A DNA stretch of 64,000 nt from Micromonospora lupini (GCF_026342015.1 NZ_JAPENL010000001.1:2976001-3040000), one strand, 5' to 3'; shown: positions 16,939 through 26,075, counted from the first letter of the stretch. Notes: generated from the sequence alone by a model not told the origin. Program-made: numbers and translations.

Positions 16939-17342
16939 CAGCACCGCCTCCAGGTCGGCGCACACCGGGAGGTCGGGGCGGCGGGCCGGATGGTGAACGC
17001 GCCGCCGGCGGTCAGGCCGACCGCCGCGCGGATGCGGCCCTCTTCCTCGGCGGTCAGCGACGTGGCGCCGATCGTCTCGCTGGCGTAGGTGTCCGTCACC
17101 GAGTAGTCGTCGATCTGCCGGGCCGTCGACCGGATCCCGCCCGGGTTGGTCACCATCCGCTTGCCGAGCTCGAGCGCGACCGGCTTGAACACGCTGACGT
17201 CGGCCAGCGCGTCGTACCTGGCCGGGGTGGCCACCCGCCGGACCTCAGTGGTGACCAGCTCCAGGGCCAGAGCGAACGTCGCCGGAGGGACAGTCTTCTG
17301 GGCGTACGCCTCCAACTCGGCGAGGGTGAACAGGTCAGGCAC
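16938..17342 (-). CDS. Head-tail adaptor (gp6-like connector)
   Basis: 134 residues. The first half is helical (FTLAELEAYAQKTVPPATFA...VTTEVRRVATP) as in HK97 gp6 / SPP1 gp15 adaptors that bind under the portal. GTG at 17342 has AGGGG five bases upstream, which decides the start over longer possibilities. Confidence 0.7.
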   Translation of the reverse strand: MPDLFTLAELEAYAQKTVPPATFALALELVTTEVRRVATPARYDALADVSVFKPVALELGKRMVTNPGGIRSTARQIDDYSVTDTYASETIGATSLTAEEEGRIRAAVGLTAGGAFTIRPAAPTSRCAPTWRRC

Positions 17343-17400
17343 CGCTACCCCTCTCCTCGAGGTGCGGGCCGGACGGCGAGTTACCGCCCGGCCCGCCTCG

Positions 17401-17817
17401 TCACTCGGTTGGTACGCCGGCCTTGTCGAGCGCCTCCCACACGTCCTCACGGGACGCGTCCTCGGCCACCTCGACATTGCGCCTGGCGGCGTACGCGCGC
17501 CACGCGGGTGCGCCCGACCCGGGCCCGCCCTTCGGCGGCGGGCCGTCCGGGTCCGCGTCGCCGCCGTCGTCCTGCGCCGGGGAGCCCTGCGGCGGGGTGG
17601 CCCGCAGCTCAGCGATGCGAGCCTCCAGCCGGGCCAGCTCGGCAGCCGGATCCTCCCGCTCGGGGGTCACCTTGCCGCGCCGAGCGGCGCCACCCTGGAC
17701 CAGGTGATCGCCGACCAGCGGCGCCGCCCAGTCGGGGACGTCGCCGCCGGCGATCAGGAACGCCAGCTCGCCCGTCTTCGGGTGCCTCACGTGCGTGCTC
17801 TCGGTCAGCTTGGCCAT
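17401..17817 (-). CDS. Capsid-linked protein with HeH/LEM-like C-terminus
   Basis: 138 residues: a short folded N-terminus, a coiled coil (PAAELARLEARIAELRA), a long Pro/Gly/Asp-rich linker, and a C-terminal 35-residue helix-extended-helix segment (WRAYAARRNVEV then REDVWEALDKAG). Such modules directly after the capsid gene are common in actinophages. Start ATG overlaps the capsid stop by one base. Confidence 0.65.
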   Translation of the reverse strand: MAKLTESTHVRHPKTGELAFLIAGGDVPDWAAPLVGDHLVQGGAARRGKVTPEREDPAAELARLEARIAELRATPPQGSPAQDDGGDADPDGPPPKGGPGSGAPAWRAYAARRNVEVAEDASREDVWEALDKAGVPTE

Positions 17818-18881
17818 CAGAGCACCTTCACCGACATGATCAGGTCCGGGTCCGTGACGACCGGCATGGTGATGCCGGCGACCATGGTCCCCGTGTGGAC
17901 CGGGTTCTCCGACTCCATCGCCACCGCGACCAGGCCCGGCGCGTTCTCCTCGCCCAGCGCCTGCGCGCGGATCAGCTTCTTTGCCTCCTCGGTCGTGCCC
18001 CACTGGGTCTGGCCGACCGGCACGCCGCCCTCGTTGCCGGGCTCCTCCGGCAGGTAGACGACCCGGTCGTCCGGCAGGACGCGGGTCATCTTGCCCGTGT
18101 GGTCCGGCACCATCGTGTCGTCCACGATGAGGCGCGGCAGCTCCCGGTCGGCCAGGGCCTGCCGCACGCTGGCCGCACCGATCGACGGCGGAGCGCCGAG
18201 CAGCGATCCGAACACGTTGCGGAAGTCGGGGTCCTTCAGCAGCACGTTCAGGATGCGGGTGCTGATGATCGCCACGCCCGGCATCACCTCGCCGCCGGTC
18301 GTGGTCTTGTAGACCGTCTTGTGGGCGTCCATCTGCCCGAAGATGTCGGGCGTGACACCGTTCCACAGCGTCGGCGCGGTGAAGAAGTGCTGCGCCGGGA
18401 TCCCGAAGTCCACCGACCCGAGCTGCAGCCGGTTCTCCGGCGCCGCCTGGGTGCCGATGGTGACCTTGCCGTAGGCGATCGCCTCACCGTGAGCCAGCAT
18501 GAGGCGCTGCAGGGCGCCGCGGGTCAGGGTGAGCAGGTCCTGGTCGAAGACCTCGGCGATCGCGTCCTCGTCGCCGGCCGCGCGGGCCGCGTCGAGCAGC
18601 TGGGAGTCCTCCTCCAGCAGCCACAAAATGCCCGACAGCGGCAGCATCCTGCCGGTGACCTCGGTCATCTCGCCGCGGTCCATCGGCACGGCCGGGGTGT
18701 TCCACGGCCGGAACGGGATCGCCCGGCGCAGCGACCGGGCGGACCGGCGGAACAGGTACCGGTGGTCGCGGCGCGTCACGGCCGGCAGCCAGCGCTGCAG
18801 GATGCCGCCGGGGAACGGGATCTGCCGGGCCGCGAGGGTCAGCTCCTCGGGATCGGTCAGTTCGAGAGCCATCGTGGCCAT
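17817..18881 (-). CDS. Major capsid protein, lambda gpE-type
   Basis: 354 residues. The sequence has the features of the E-type family: helical N-arm, VTRRDHRYLFRRSARSL, the QLGSVDFGIPAQHFFTAPTLW block and the C-terminal VPDHTGKMTRVLPDDRVVYL/PVVTDPDLI region. It forms the capsid shell. No protease gene is evident nearby, consistent with gpE-type capsids, which do not need extensive prohead cleavage. Preceded by scaffold and decoration genes in transcription order. Confidence 0.88.
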   Translation of the reverse strand: MATMALELTDPEELTLAARQIPFPGGILQRWLPAVTRRDHRYLFRRSARSLRRAIPFRPWNTPAVPMDRGEMTEVTGRMLPLSGILWLLEEDSQLLDAARAAGDEDAIAEVFDQDLLTLTRGALQRLMLAHGEAIAYGKVTIGTQAAPENRLQLGSVDFGIPAQHFFTAPTLWNGVTPDIFGQMDAHKTVYKTTTGGEVMPGVAIISTRILNVLLKDPDFRNVFGSLLGAPPSIGAASVRQALADRELPRLIVDDTMVPDHTGKMTRVLPDDRVVYLPEEPGNEGGVPVGQTQWGTTEEAKKLIRAQALGEENAPGLVAVAMESENPVHTGTMVAGITMPVVTDPDLIMSVKVL

Positions 18882-18883
18882 GC

Positions 18884-19606
18884 TCAGGCACCCACCTTGT
18901 CGAAGTAGATGTTCGGGGTGAGCTCGACGCGCGCCTGCGCGTCGAAGCCACCGTTGGACGGCAGGAGGTCCTCGTACACGCGACCCCGGTAGTAGAGGGC
19001 CCCGTCGACGTGCCGGCCCGCGCGGACCTGCTTGTCGCCGAGCAGGAACCCCTTCGCGGTCTGGGTGCCGCCGGAGCCGAGGTCGGCGGCGCCGGCCGTG
19101 GTGGTGGACACCCCGACGGTGGGGGTGCTGCCGCCGGTCAGGCCGGCGCTGTTCGCCGTCATCTGCGCCACGTCGGTGTTGGCCAGCGTGCCGGTGAACG
19201 TGACCGCGACCGCGCTGCCCGGGTGGGGGCCGCCGGTGGTGGTGACGTTGCCCGCGCCGATGCTCGACAGGGCCTCCAGGGCGGTGCGGACCTGCGCGGC
19301 GGTCGCGTTGTACGGGATCGCCGCGGTGGTCTGCCCGCCGAACGTCAGGGTGTAGGTGCCGCCGGTCGGGGTGCCGGTGATGGCCACCGACTGGACCTCT
19401 TCCGTGCTGCCGCCGTACGGCGCGTAACGGCCGGTCGCGGTGACCAGCGCCAGCGTCGCGCCGGACGGGATGTTGCCGTCCGGGTAGACCGCGAGCACGG
19501 CGTCCGCGTCGAGGGTGATGGGTGCGCAGTCGACCGGGAATTCGCCGGCCCAGCTAGGGCCGCCGGCACGCCGGGTCGTCTTCGTCACCCCAAGATCGCT
19601 GTACAT
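18884..19606 (-). CDS. Head decoration protein, gpD-like with inserted beta domain
   Basis: 240 residues. The flanks resemble lambda gpD-type decoration proteins (APITLDADAVLAVYPDGNI...ALVTATGRYAPY and TAKGFLLGDKQVRAGR...VELTPNIYF). Between them, at about residues 70-165, is an Ig-like or beta-sandwich insert with GGTYTLTFGGQTTAAIPYNA and VRTALEALSSIGAGNV. The insert nearly doubles the usual gpD length and would protrude from the capsid surface. It lies two bases upstream of the capsid gene. Confidence 0.78.
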   Translation of the reverse strand: MYSDLGVTKTTRRAGGPSWAGEFPVDCAPITLDADAVLAVYPDGNIPSGATLALVTATGRYAPYGGSTEEVQSVAITGTPTGGTYTLTFGGQTTAAIPYNATAAQVRTALEALSSIGAGNVTTTGGPHPGSAVAVTFTGTLANTDVAQMTANSAGLTGGSTPTVGVSTTTAGAADLGSGGTQTAKGFLLGDKQVRAGRHVDGALYYRGRVYEDLLPSNGGFDAQARVELTPNIYFDKVGA

Positions 19607-19665
19607 GGGTGTGATCCCTCATCTCTGGGTGGGTGACCCCGACGCGGAGCGCCCCGGGGCGTGGG

Positions 19666-20436
19666 TCAGGTGGTGCTGGGCTTGCGGACACCGAGCCGTT
19701 CGAGCCGCTTGGCGGCGCGGTCCGACGCGGACGGCTTCGCGCCGCCCCGGTTTCCCTGGGAGTGGTCCGGTCGAGGCCGGCGAGTGGATCCGCCCTCGGC
19801 CGCCTTCGCGGCGAGGTACGGCTTGCGCTCGAGCAGCTCGTCGAGGGCTTCCTCCACCGCGTCGGCGTCGATGCGCGTGCCGTCGAGGAAGTCGTCGAGG
19901 CCGTGCTCGCGCAGCAGCAGCGCCGCCGCGTCGGCCGGGTCGGCGAACTTGCGGGCCTTCGCCTCGATCTTGTCGAGGACCCGGTCATTGAGCGTCTCCC
20001 GCTGCGCCTCCGCCCGGGCCTCCCGGCGGATCTGCTCCGGGTCGACCTGGTCGCCGCCGTCACCGCCGGTCTTCTTGCCAGCGATCAGGGCCTTGACCTC
20101 GTCGGGTGACCTGACCCCCAGCTCGCGGGCCAGTGCGGTCCACGGGCGCAGAGCAGCGCGGGCCGTGTTCCGCTGGCCCTTCATCGTGTCGAGGGCCTTC
20201 TTGCCGGCGTCGCGCAGGTCGTCGGCGTTGCCGTCGCCGTCCTGGTCGTCGCCACCGCCACCGTCTTCATCGCCGGCGTCGTCGTCACCGTCGCCGGCGC
20301 CGGCGTCGTCTCCTTCGCCGGATCCGCCCTTGACGGGCCAGATCGGATGGCCGTTGCGGCGCAGTCCGATCGCCGTGAGACCGGTGAACGGGTGGACGGG
20401 CAGGTCCGGCCCCAGGGCCGGCAGGTGGATCTTCAC
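19666..20436 (-). CDS. Scaffolding protein
   Basis: 256 residues. A short N-terminal segment (MKIHLPALGPDLPVHPFTGL), a very acidic Gly/Asp stretch (about 38-72), a long helical region (DPEQIRREARAEAQRETLND) and a basic C-terminus (KRLERLGVRKP). Acidic-helical-basic layout and location between MuF and decoration genes fit a capsid scaffold, whose basic end binds the capsid protein. GTG start. Confidence 0.82.
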   Translation of the reverse strand: MKIHLPALGPDLPVHPFTGLTAIGLRRNGHPIWPVKGGSGEGDDAGAGDGDDDAGDEDGGGGDDQDGDGNADDLRDAGKKALDTMKGQRNTARAALRPWTALARELGVRSPDEVKALIAGKKTGGDGGDQVDPEQIRREARAEAQRETLNDRVLDKIEAKARKFADPADAAALLLREHGLDDFLDGTRIDADAVEEALDELLERKPYLAAKAAEGGSTRRPRPDHSQGNRGGAKPSASDRAAKRLERLGVRKPSTT

Positions 20437-20482
20437 GTGGACTCCATTGCGGGGTCGGCCCGCAGCGTTGCGCTGCGGGAGG

Positions 20483-21544
20483 TCATCGGATGTAGCCGAA
20501 CCGCTTGAGCAAGCGGAGCGCTTCGTCGCGGCTGCCCGCGATCTGATAGATCGATTCCGGCATCAGCCGCGGCGGCCGCGCCGACCGGTACCGCGCGCCG
20601 TCCGCCTTCACACCGGTCTGGCCGGCACCGAGCCGGACACCGGCCTGACCTCGGGTCGTCACGCCCTCGGTGGTGATGTAGAGCTGCCGGCCGTACACGT
20701 CGACGGCCTCCAGGCGGCCGATGTCGCGGCCGCCACGCAGCAGCCGCTCCTCTTCGGCGGTCAGCCGGGCGCCGGCCGGCGTCAGCCCGTACGCGGCGCG
20801 TCGAGCGTTCACCACCTGCGAGATGTCGGCGCCGTCGCGAATCGCTCGAGCGCCGGACTTCGTGAACTGCTTGTCCTGTTCGGCTTCATCGAGGCTGTCG
20901 AACCACGCCCGGGGGTTGGTGCGCATGTCGTCGGCGGTGTCCTCGCCGGCGGGCACGTGCACGCAGTCGCAGCGCGGATGCCGGTCGAAACCGTCGTTCC
21001 ATCCGTAGAACCGGCCGGCCAGGACCACACACCGGCCACACGTCCCGCCGACGACCATCCGCACGTACCCGCCGGCGCGTCGCCGAGCCGCGAGCGCCAC
21101 CTGGTCGGCCGCCCGGCCGGCGTCCGCCGCCTGCGTACGGACCATCGTGCTGAGCGCGGTCCCGCCGCCGGCGAGCGCCTCGTCGACGTCGGCTCCGGCG
21201 CCGATCGCCGCGAGGGTCCCGATCGCCGGCTCGTACAGCAGACTGGCCAGCGGCCGGCCATCCGAGGCAACCCCGGCCAGCGCGGCCGGCACCAGGAGCC
21301 CGTCCGCGGCGGGGTCGATGCCCTGAGCGTCGAGGACCTCGTCGAGGTACGCGTCGGCCGTTAGCGCCGCGGCGAGCTGGGTCGCGTTGACCATGACCAG
21401 CAGGTCGACCAGCAGCGTTGTCCACGACCGGGCGATGTCACCTGGGTCCACGCGCGCCCACAGCCCCTCGGCTAGGTCGGCGACGTCGTCGGCGAGTTGG
21501 CTGCGGCGCCGGTAGTGGTCGAGCGCGACCTGCTCAGCCGGCAT
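20483..21544 (-). CDS. MuF-like capsid maturation / minor head protein
   Basis: 353 residues. Helical N-terminus, and at about 168-200 the MuF-type zinc motif TCGRCVVLAGRFYGW...RHPRCDC, with paired Cys and His/Cys. The C-terminal part contains the LTPAGARLTAEEERLLRGGRD stretch and a mixed alpha/beta end. MuF proteins are packaged with the portal and may be injected. Overlaps the portal gene by 11 bases. Confidence 0.82.
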   Translation of the reverse strand: MPAEQVALDHYRRRSQLADDVADLAEGLWARVDPGDIARSWTTLLVDLLVMVNATQLAAALTADAYLDEVLDAQGIDPAADGLLVPAALAGVASDGRPLASLLYEPAIGTLAAIGAGADVDEALAGGGTALSTMVRTQAADAGRAADQVALAARRRAGGYVRMVVGGTCGRCVVLAGRFYGWNDGFDRHPRCDCVHVPAGEDTADDMRTNPRAWFDSLDEAEQDKQFTKSGARAIRDGADISQVVNARRAAYGLTPAGARLTAEEERLLRGGRDIGRLEAVDVYGRQLYITTEGVTTRGQAGVRLGAGQTGVKADGARYRSARPPRLMPESIYQIAGSRDEALRLLKRFGYIR

Positions 21545-22979
21545 CGGCCGGCACCACCTCGTCGTCCTGCGCGGCGCCGCCGGCGTCGGTCAGGCCATTG
21601 CGGCCCGCGCCCAACGCCGCGGCGATCCGTTCAGCCGGGTTTCGCGCCTCTTCGGCCGCGAACTGCTCGGCGAGCTTCTTACGCCGAGCCGCCGAGTAGC
21701 CGAGATCAACCCACGCCGCCTCACGCGGGATGATCTTCTGCTGCACGAGCTTCACGGCCGCGTCGGCGGCCTGCGCCCGGGTCGGGGTCGCCGCCGACCG
21801 CCACTGCGTCTCCAGCTGCTCCATCCGAGGATCCCAGCGGCCGTCCCGGATCCGGACGGCGATCTTCATGACCCGCTCCCAGGTCGCCTCCAGCGCCGTC
21901 TGGAAGTCCTCGACCTGCTTGATGACCCTGCTCTCGTCGGCCAGGATGCCCTCCGCCGACGGCGGGTTCGTCGTAGCCTGGCCGAGATACCGCATCGGCA
22001 ACCCAGACACGCCGGACACGAGCTTGGCGTAAAGGCTGACGATGGAGTCGAAGTTCGCCAGGTCGGCGGCCGAGAACGCGCCGAACTTCGCGTCCTTGTT
22101 GGTCGACGCCCACAGCGCACCGAAGTACGCCTCCCACGTCGGAAGCGTCTCCCCGGTCTTTGGATCCTTGAAGTCGTCGGCGGACAGTCCCGCTGCCCAC
22201 CGCTGCGGGACCGCGAGCGCTTCCGTGGCCACCTGTCCATTCGTCAACGCCCTGGCGGCCGCGTCGGTCAAGCCGATGATGCTGGTGAAGATCGACCGGC
22301 CGTCGCGCTTCGACAGGCGGGCGCCCCGGACCAGCGGCACCACCGGCACGACACCCAGCTGGTGTTCGTCGCGGTCGACCTCGACCCAGGCGGCGTTCCG
22401 CCGCTCCAGCCACGTCGTAGCGTTCGGCTGGTAGAACGTGGCCCGCGCCGAGCCGTCCTCCGCATAGAACTTCGCGCCGGCGATCGGCTGACGCGTGCGT
22501 GGGGACAGCTCGACGGCCATCTCGTCGGCGGACTCGACCGTGATCAGCGGGATGTCCGCCGACCGCTCCCGGTCATCGTCGCCGCCGTCCGGGGACGGGG
22601 CGTCCGGGCTGTCCGTGTCACCGGCGCCCACGACCACGAAGGCGTTGCCCCGCACGACCGCGTCCAATTGGCCAAGCTTCGACTCCGCATCCAGGCCGTT
22701 CGCCTGCCAGATCCGCCACAGCTCCTCATCGGCGTCGGTGGCGTCCGGCAACTCGAACCCCTCAAGCGTGGTCCGCGCGGCGATCTCGTCGGCGTACGTC
22801 TTCGGCCACGCCACGATCGTCAAGAACCGGCGCAGCTCCGGCGGGATCGCCAGACCCAGCTGCTCGACACGCTGCTCGCCGTCGTAGTACGCCTCAAGCA
22901 CCCGGTTGCGGCGCTCAGCGCGCCCCACCTTGATCTGCAACCCGTTGAGGAGTCGACGTTCGTCATCGGTGAGAGCCAC
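21534..22979 (-). CDS. Portal protein, SPP1 gp6-like
   Basis: 481 residues, GTG start. Typical blocks are YYDGEQ, LTIVAWPKTYADEIAARTTLE and the C-terminal YAKLVSGVSGLPMRYLG...NPPSAEGI seen in gp6-like portals. It forms the DNA entry ring and docks the terminase encoded immediately upstream. Ends with an acidic Gly/Ala-rich tail. Confidence 0.9.
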   Translation of the reverse strand: MALTDDERRLLNGLQIKVGRAERRNRVLEAYYDGEQRVEQLGLAIPPELRRFLTIVAWPKTYADEIAARTTLEGFELPDATDADEELWRIWQANGLDAESKLGQLDAVVRGNAFVVVGAGDTDSPDAPSPDGGDDDRERSADIPLITVESADEMAVELSPRTRQPIAGAKFYAEDGSARATFYQPNATTWLERRNAAWVEVDRDEHQLGVVPVVPLVRGARLSKRDGRSIFTSIIGLTDAAARALTNGQVATEALAVPQRWAAGLSADDFKDPKTGETLPTWEAYFGALWASTNKDAKFGAFSAADLANFDSIVSLYAKLVSGVSGLPMRYLGQATTNPPSAEGILADESRVIKQVEDFQTALEATWERVMKIAVRIRDGRWDPRMEQLETQWRSAATPTRAQAADAAVKLVQQKIIPREAAWVDLGYSAARRKKLAEQFAAEEARNPAERIAAALGAGRNGLTDAGGAAQDDEVVPADAG

Positions 22980-22997
22980 CCGGTCAACCCCCTTCGG

Positions 22998-24653
22998 CTA
23001 TCGGAACACCAGCACCTGACGCGACTGCGCCCGCGGCCACGCCTTCGCCGCGGTGACGTCGCCGGCGGCTTCGTTGCACAGCACCGACGACACGGTGCCG
23101 TCGATCTTCTGCGCCTGGCTGGGCTTGCCCAGGACGTACCGTTGCCCCGGCCGGGGCAACTTGCGCGTGTTGCGCACGTGCACGGCGATCACCTGGTCTC
23201 CGTCGTGGGTGAACACCGTTCCGGACTTCGTGACGTCGGTGTGCAGACGAGCGACCGCGGCGTGCATCTGCACCAGCCGGTACGTCTCCCAGCGGACGAA
23301 CACCCGCTCGCCGTGGCGCTCGGCCAGCTCGTCGATCTCGGTCTTCCAGCCCGGCGGGTCGAGGTAAGCGCGCACCAGCTGGTACGTGTCCACGATCTCG
23401 TCCCACGCGGCCCGGACCTCCAGGCGCGGCACCTGACCGCCGTGCTGCGCCGGATCCCAGATGCACGGCAGCCGGTCAGGGCCGTAGCGGGGCGTGAACT
23501 GGTAGCCGTCCTCGGTCTGCAACCGGATCACTGACCAGTCGTCGGTGTCCGAGCCGTCGAAGCCCGCGACCACGGGCGTCCCGGCCGGCACCACCCGCGC
23601 CGGCGTACCTGCCGGCTGCAGCCGAAGCCATTCCCGGGCGTCCCACCGGTCGCCTTCCAGCCAGGTGCCGGCGCCGTAGACCAGCCGGTTGCCGTAGTAA
23701 CGCTCGGCCTGCGGCGGGTCCTTCTCGGCCAGCTCGGCCGCCTCCGCGTCGATGCCGTCGATGTCGTTGTGCGGGAACCCGGCGTAGTTGAACGCGTGGA
23801 TCTTCCGCCGCTCCCGCTTGTTGCGGTACGACCAGTTCACCGGCGGCGGCTCGTAGAACCGGAACACGTCCGCCGCCGCCGACTCGTACGTCCGCTGCGC
23901 GACGCTGTCCTCGGCCGGGTCGAACGGGTTGGTCGTCTCCATCGACCGGCCACCCATACCAGCGGCGCCGCGGCGCTGGGTCTCGGCGACCTTCCGCAGC
24001 TTGTTCGTGTCGTTGTACAGGCCCGTTTCGTCCTGCATGGCGAACGTGACCGGGTTACCGAGCTTCGACAGGGCGCCGGTGGTGACGGTGTCGATCTCAC
24101 CTTCGAGGCCGATGCGGACCATGTCCTCGCCGACGCGCATCAGGTCGCTGAGCGGCCCGAGCCGGATCATCGCCTTGACGTGCCGGTAGATGTTGTCCGT
24201 CTGGTCCTCGGACGTCGCCGTGATCTGGATCAGCGGCGTCGGCCAGCGCATCCCCTTCGGCTCGCCCAGCTCGTACTCGTAGACCCAGCCGCAGCCGCAG
24301 CCGTTGTCGTCGCACCGGTAGACGTCACCGGCCTCAGCCCAGCCCGCGAAGAGCGTCGGACCGCCACCCTCGGCCAGGCAGATCGACGCAGACCACGGCC
24401 CCTTGCCGATCTTCTGCGGCCCCATGATCTGGCTACGCCGGTAGTAAAACGCCGGACCGAGCAGCGGGTTCTCCGGCCGCCACACCGCCGTCGGCTTCAC
24501 CCGGTAGTGGTTCAGGGTCCACCACAGCTGCGTCTCGTAGAGCTTGAACGGGCCGCCGCGGCCGAACCGGTCCGGCTGCGGGCAGTGCCGCTCGATCCAG
24601 TCCGGGACGATCCACAGGGTCGGGAAGTCGACGACGTACCGGTCATCCGCCAT
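22998..24653 (-). CDS. Terminase large subunit
   Basis: 551 residues. ATPase part: a Walker A-like GPQKIGKGP (78-86) and a Walker B-like TFAMQDET (203-210), with an inserted Cys cluster CDDNGCGCG (114-122) that could bind zinc. Nuclease part: VVAGFDGSDTDDWSV (Asp366) begins the RNase H-like fold, with a later YVLGKPSQAQKIDG. It drives DNA packaging through the portal and cuts genome ends. The Walker A lacks the usual GxGKT ending, as in other actinophage terminases. Confidence 0.9.
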   Translation of the reverse strand: MADDRYVVDFPTLWIVPDWIERHCPQPDRFGRGGPFKLYETQLWWTLNHYRVKPTAVWRPENPLLGPAFYYRRSQIMGPQKIGKGPWSASICLAEGGGPTLFAGWAEAGDVYRCDDNGCGCGWVYEYELGEPKGMRWPTPLIQITATSEDQTDNIYRHVKAMIRLGPLSDLMRVGEDMVRIGLEGEIDTVTTGALSKLGNPVTFAMQDETGLYNDTNKLRKVAETQRRGAAGMGGRSMETTNPFDPAEDSVAQRTYESAAADVFRFYEPPPVNWSYRNKRERRKIHAFNYAGFPHNDIDGIDAEAAELAEKDPPQAERYYGNRLVYGAGTWLEGDRWDAREWLRLQPAGTPARVVPAGTPVVAGFDGSDTDDWSVIRLQTEDGYQFTPRYGPDRLPCIWDPAQHGGQVPRLEVRAAWDEIVDTYQLVRAYLDPPGWKTEIDELAERHGERVFVRWETYRLVQMHAAVARLHTDVTKSGTVFTHDGDQVIAVHVRNTRKLPRPGQRYVLGKPSQAQKIDGTVSSVLCNEAAGDVTAAKAWPRAQSRQVLVFR

Positions 24654-25134
24654 CGGTCGGCACCGACCTCAGCATCCGCTGCCGCGAGGACGTCTTCGCC
24701 GGCTGCGCGGAGCCCTCAGTGCCGGTCGGCGCCGGGATCGCCGGCGCCGCCGTGCCCGGGCCGCCGCCGATCTGCCACCGGTTACGCAGCAGACCGGGAA
24801 TCGTCAGGCCGAGCGCCTCGCCGAGCTGCCGCACCACCACCACCGCCGACGACGACGCGTCTGGCCGCTCGGCCGCAGCGAAGCGACGCACGTACAGGGC
24901 GACCTCCAGCTCCTGGCCGAGGACCTCCCACCGGGTCGCCTGCGGCTTCGCCCACAGGACCACCCACAGCTGCAGCTCCCGGTCGGTCGCCTCGGTCAGC
25001 GGCCACTCCGGCGCCGGACCGGGCCGGCCGGTGATCGGCAGGACGTGCCAGCCCGGATCGCTACCACGTTCGCGCCGCAGCGCCTCCGGATCAGGTGCCG
25101 GCCCCGAACGAGCCCGCGCCCCACCGCTACCCAC
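24643..25134 (-). CDS. Terminase small subunit (by position)
   Basis: 163 residues, GTG start. Gly/Pro-rich ends surround a helical core (TEATDRELQLWVVLWAKPQ...VVVVRQLGEALGLTIPGLLRNRW). Overlaps the large subunit by 11 bases. Gene order, size and a helical core ending in a basic GLLRNRW segment fit the DNA-recognition subunit. No similarity search was possible. Confidence 0.75.
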   Translation of the reverse strand: MGSGGARARSGPAPDPEALRRERGSDPGWHVLPITGRPGPAPEWPLTEATDRELQLWVVLWAKPQATRWEVLGQELEVALYVRRFAAAERPDASSSAVVVVRQLGEALGLTIPGLLRNRWQIGGGPGTAAPAIPAPTGTEGSAQPAKTSSRQRMLRSVPTDGG

Positions 25135-25315
25135 GCGGCACCACCGCCAGATCGATGTCTCCGACGAACAGCACCACGTCCTTCACACCGAGTGCCTTCT
25201 TCAGCCGCTTGCCCAGCCGAGCCAGGTCCTTCGGTGTGGCGAACTCACCCACGTTGCCGAACACCAGCACGTCACCCGGCTTGACCAGGACGACGCGGGT
25301 CTCATCACCAGCCAT
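25127..25315 (-). CDS. Small basic protein upstream of terminase
   Basis: 62 residues, alpha/beta: VVLVKPGDVLVFGNVG, then a basic helix (KDLARLGKRLKKALG) and VVLFVGDIDLAVV. ATG at 25315 follows GAGGAG by eight bases. Unknown function; its stop overlaps the small terminase start by eight bases. Confidence 0.75.
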   Translation of the reverse strand: MAGDETRVVLVKPGDVLVFGNVGEFATPKDLARLGKRLKKALGVKDVVLFVGDIDLAVVPRG

Positions 25316-25356
25316 GCGGATCACTCCTCTGCCGCGTTGCGCAGCATCGGGCACCG

Positions 25357-25473
25357 TCACCTTGCGTGACGGCCGAAGTCGTTTGAACCTGCCCGACCGG
25401 ACAGCGCCCTCCCCGGCGGTCCGGCTCATGATCACCCTTGGGGGTCTCCCCCCACCCCCGTCACGCAGGGTGA
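25357..25473. repeat. Widely spaced 14-bp inverted repeat, cos/pac candidate
   Basis: TCACCTTGCGTGAC (25357-25370) recurs in inverted form with one mismatch at 25460-25473 (GTCACGCAGGGTGA). The first copy is itself part of a 7-bp hairpin, CCGTCAC and GTGACGG (25354-25372). They flank the 160-base gap between two small genes just upstream of the terminase genes, the usual site of packaging signals. The cos/pac role is inference. Confidence 0.45.
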
Positions 25474-25475
25474 GG

Positions 25476-25715
25476 TCAGTCGTCGTCGCCTTCGCGTTCG
25501 AAGCGCGGCGAGCGGATCAGGTCGGACGCGGCGGTGATCAGTCCGTATTGGTCGAGCCAGGTCATGCCTTCGCTGTCCTCGATGAGCAGGGTGACTTGGC
25601 CGTCTTCGCGGACGACCTTGGCGATGACGAGTGCGCTGGCGACGAGGTCTCCGTCGGCGAGGTCGAGGGTGATGCCGAGTCCGTCGAGGATGGGGCCGGC
25701 TTGCTGGTCGCTCAT
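25476..25715 (-). CDS. Small acidic protein of unknown function
   Basis: 79 residues, beginning MSDQQAGPILDGLGITLDL and ending SPRFEREGDDD; beta-rich with VREDGQVTLLIEDSEG. Its ATG overlaps the HNH gene stop by four bases. It sits between HNH nuclease and terminase, so a role in packaging or transcription switching is possible. Family not recognised. Confidence 0.7.
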   Translation of the reverse strand: MSDQQAGPILDGLGITLDLADGDLVASALVIAKVVREDGQVTLLIEDSEGMTWLDQYGLITAASDLIRSPRFEREGDDD

Positions 25716-26056
25716 CGCTCGCGTCTCCATCCTCGGTTGCACGGCGCGTGTTCGGGTCCGCGCCAGGTGGTGCGGTCGTCGGTGTGTCCGAGGTCCCAGG
25801 GTTGGCCGGGTTGGATGCGCCGGTCTGGCATGACGCAGGTGGGTGCGGCGCAGTCGACCTGGCCTCGTTCGACTTGGGGTCGCCAGCGTTCGCGTTCGCG
25901 GTCGTGGGCTGCGTCGTATCCGCGTTGCTGTCTGCTGCCTCGCGCCTGGTTGGCGGTGGTGGTGCAGGCGGGGCAGCGTCGCGCGGTGGTGAGTTCGGGG
26001 CAGCTGCCGGGGTGGGCTGGGCAGCCGATGCACGAGCAGGTCTTGAGCGCGGGCAT
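25712..26056 (-). CDS. HNH endonuclease
   Basis: 114 residues. Cys-rich N-terminus (CSCIGCPAHPGSC, CPACTTTANQARG) and an HNH core: CAAPTCVMP...WDLGHTDD...HAPCNRGW, with DLGH as the first His and CNRGW supplying the Asn. HNH enzymes beside terminase assist cohesive-end cutting in many cos phages. ATG has GGGAG upstream. It is the first gene after the hairpin at 26076-26110 and so opens the late operon. Confidence 0.88.
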   Translation of the reverse strand: MPALKTCSCIGCPAHPGSCPELTTARRCPACTTTANQARGSRQQRGYDAAHDRERERWRPQVERGQVDCAAPTCVMPDRRIQPGQPWDLGHTDDRTTWRGPEHAPCNRGWRRER

Positions 26057-26075
26057 GTCACTCCCTGGGCAGCGA

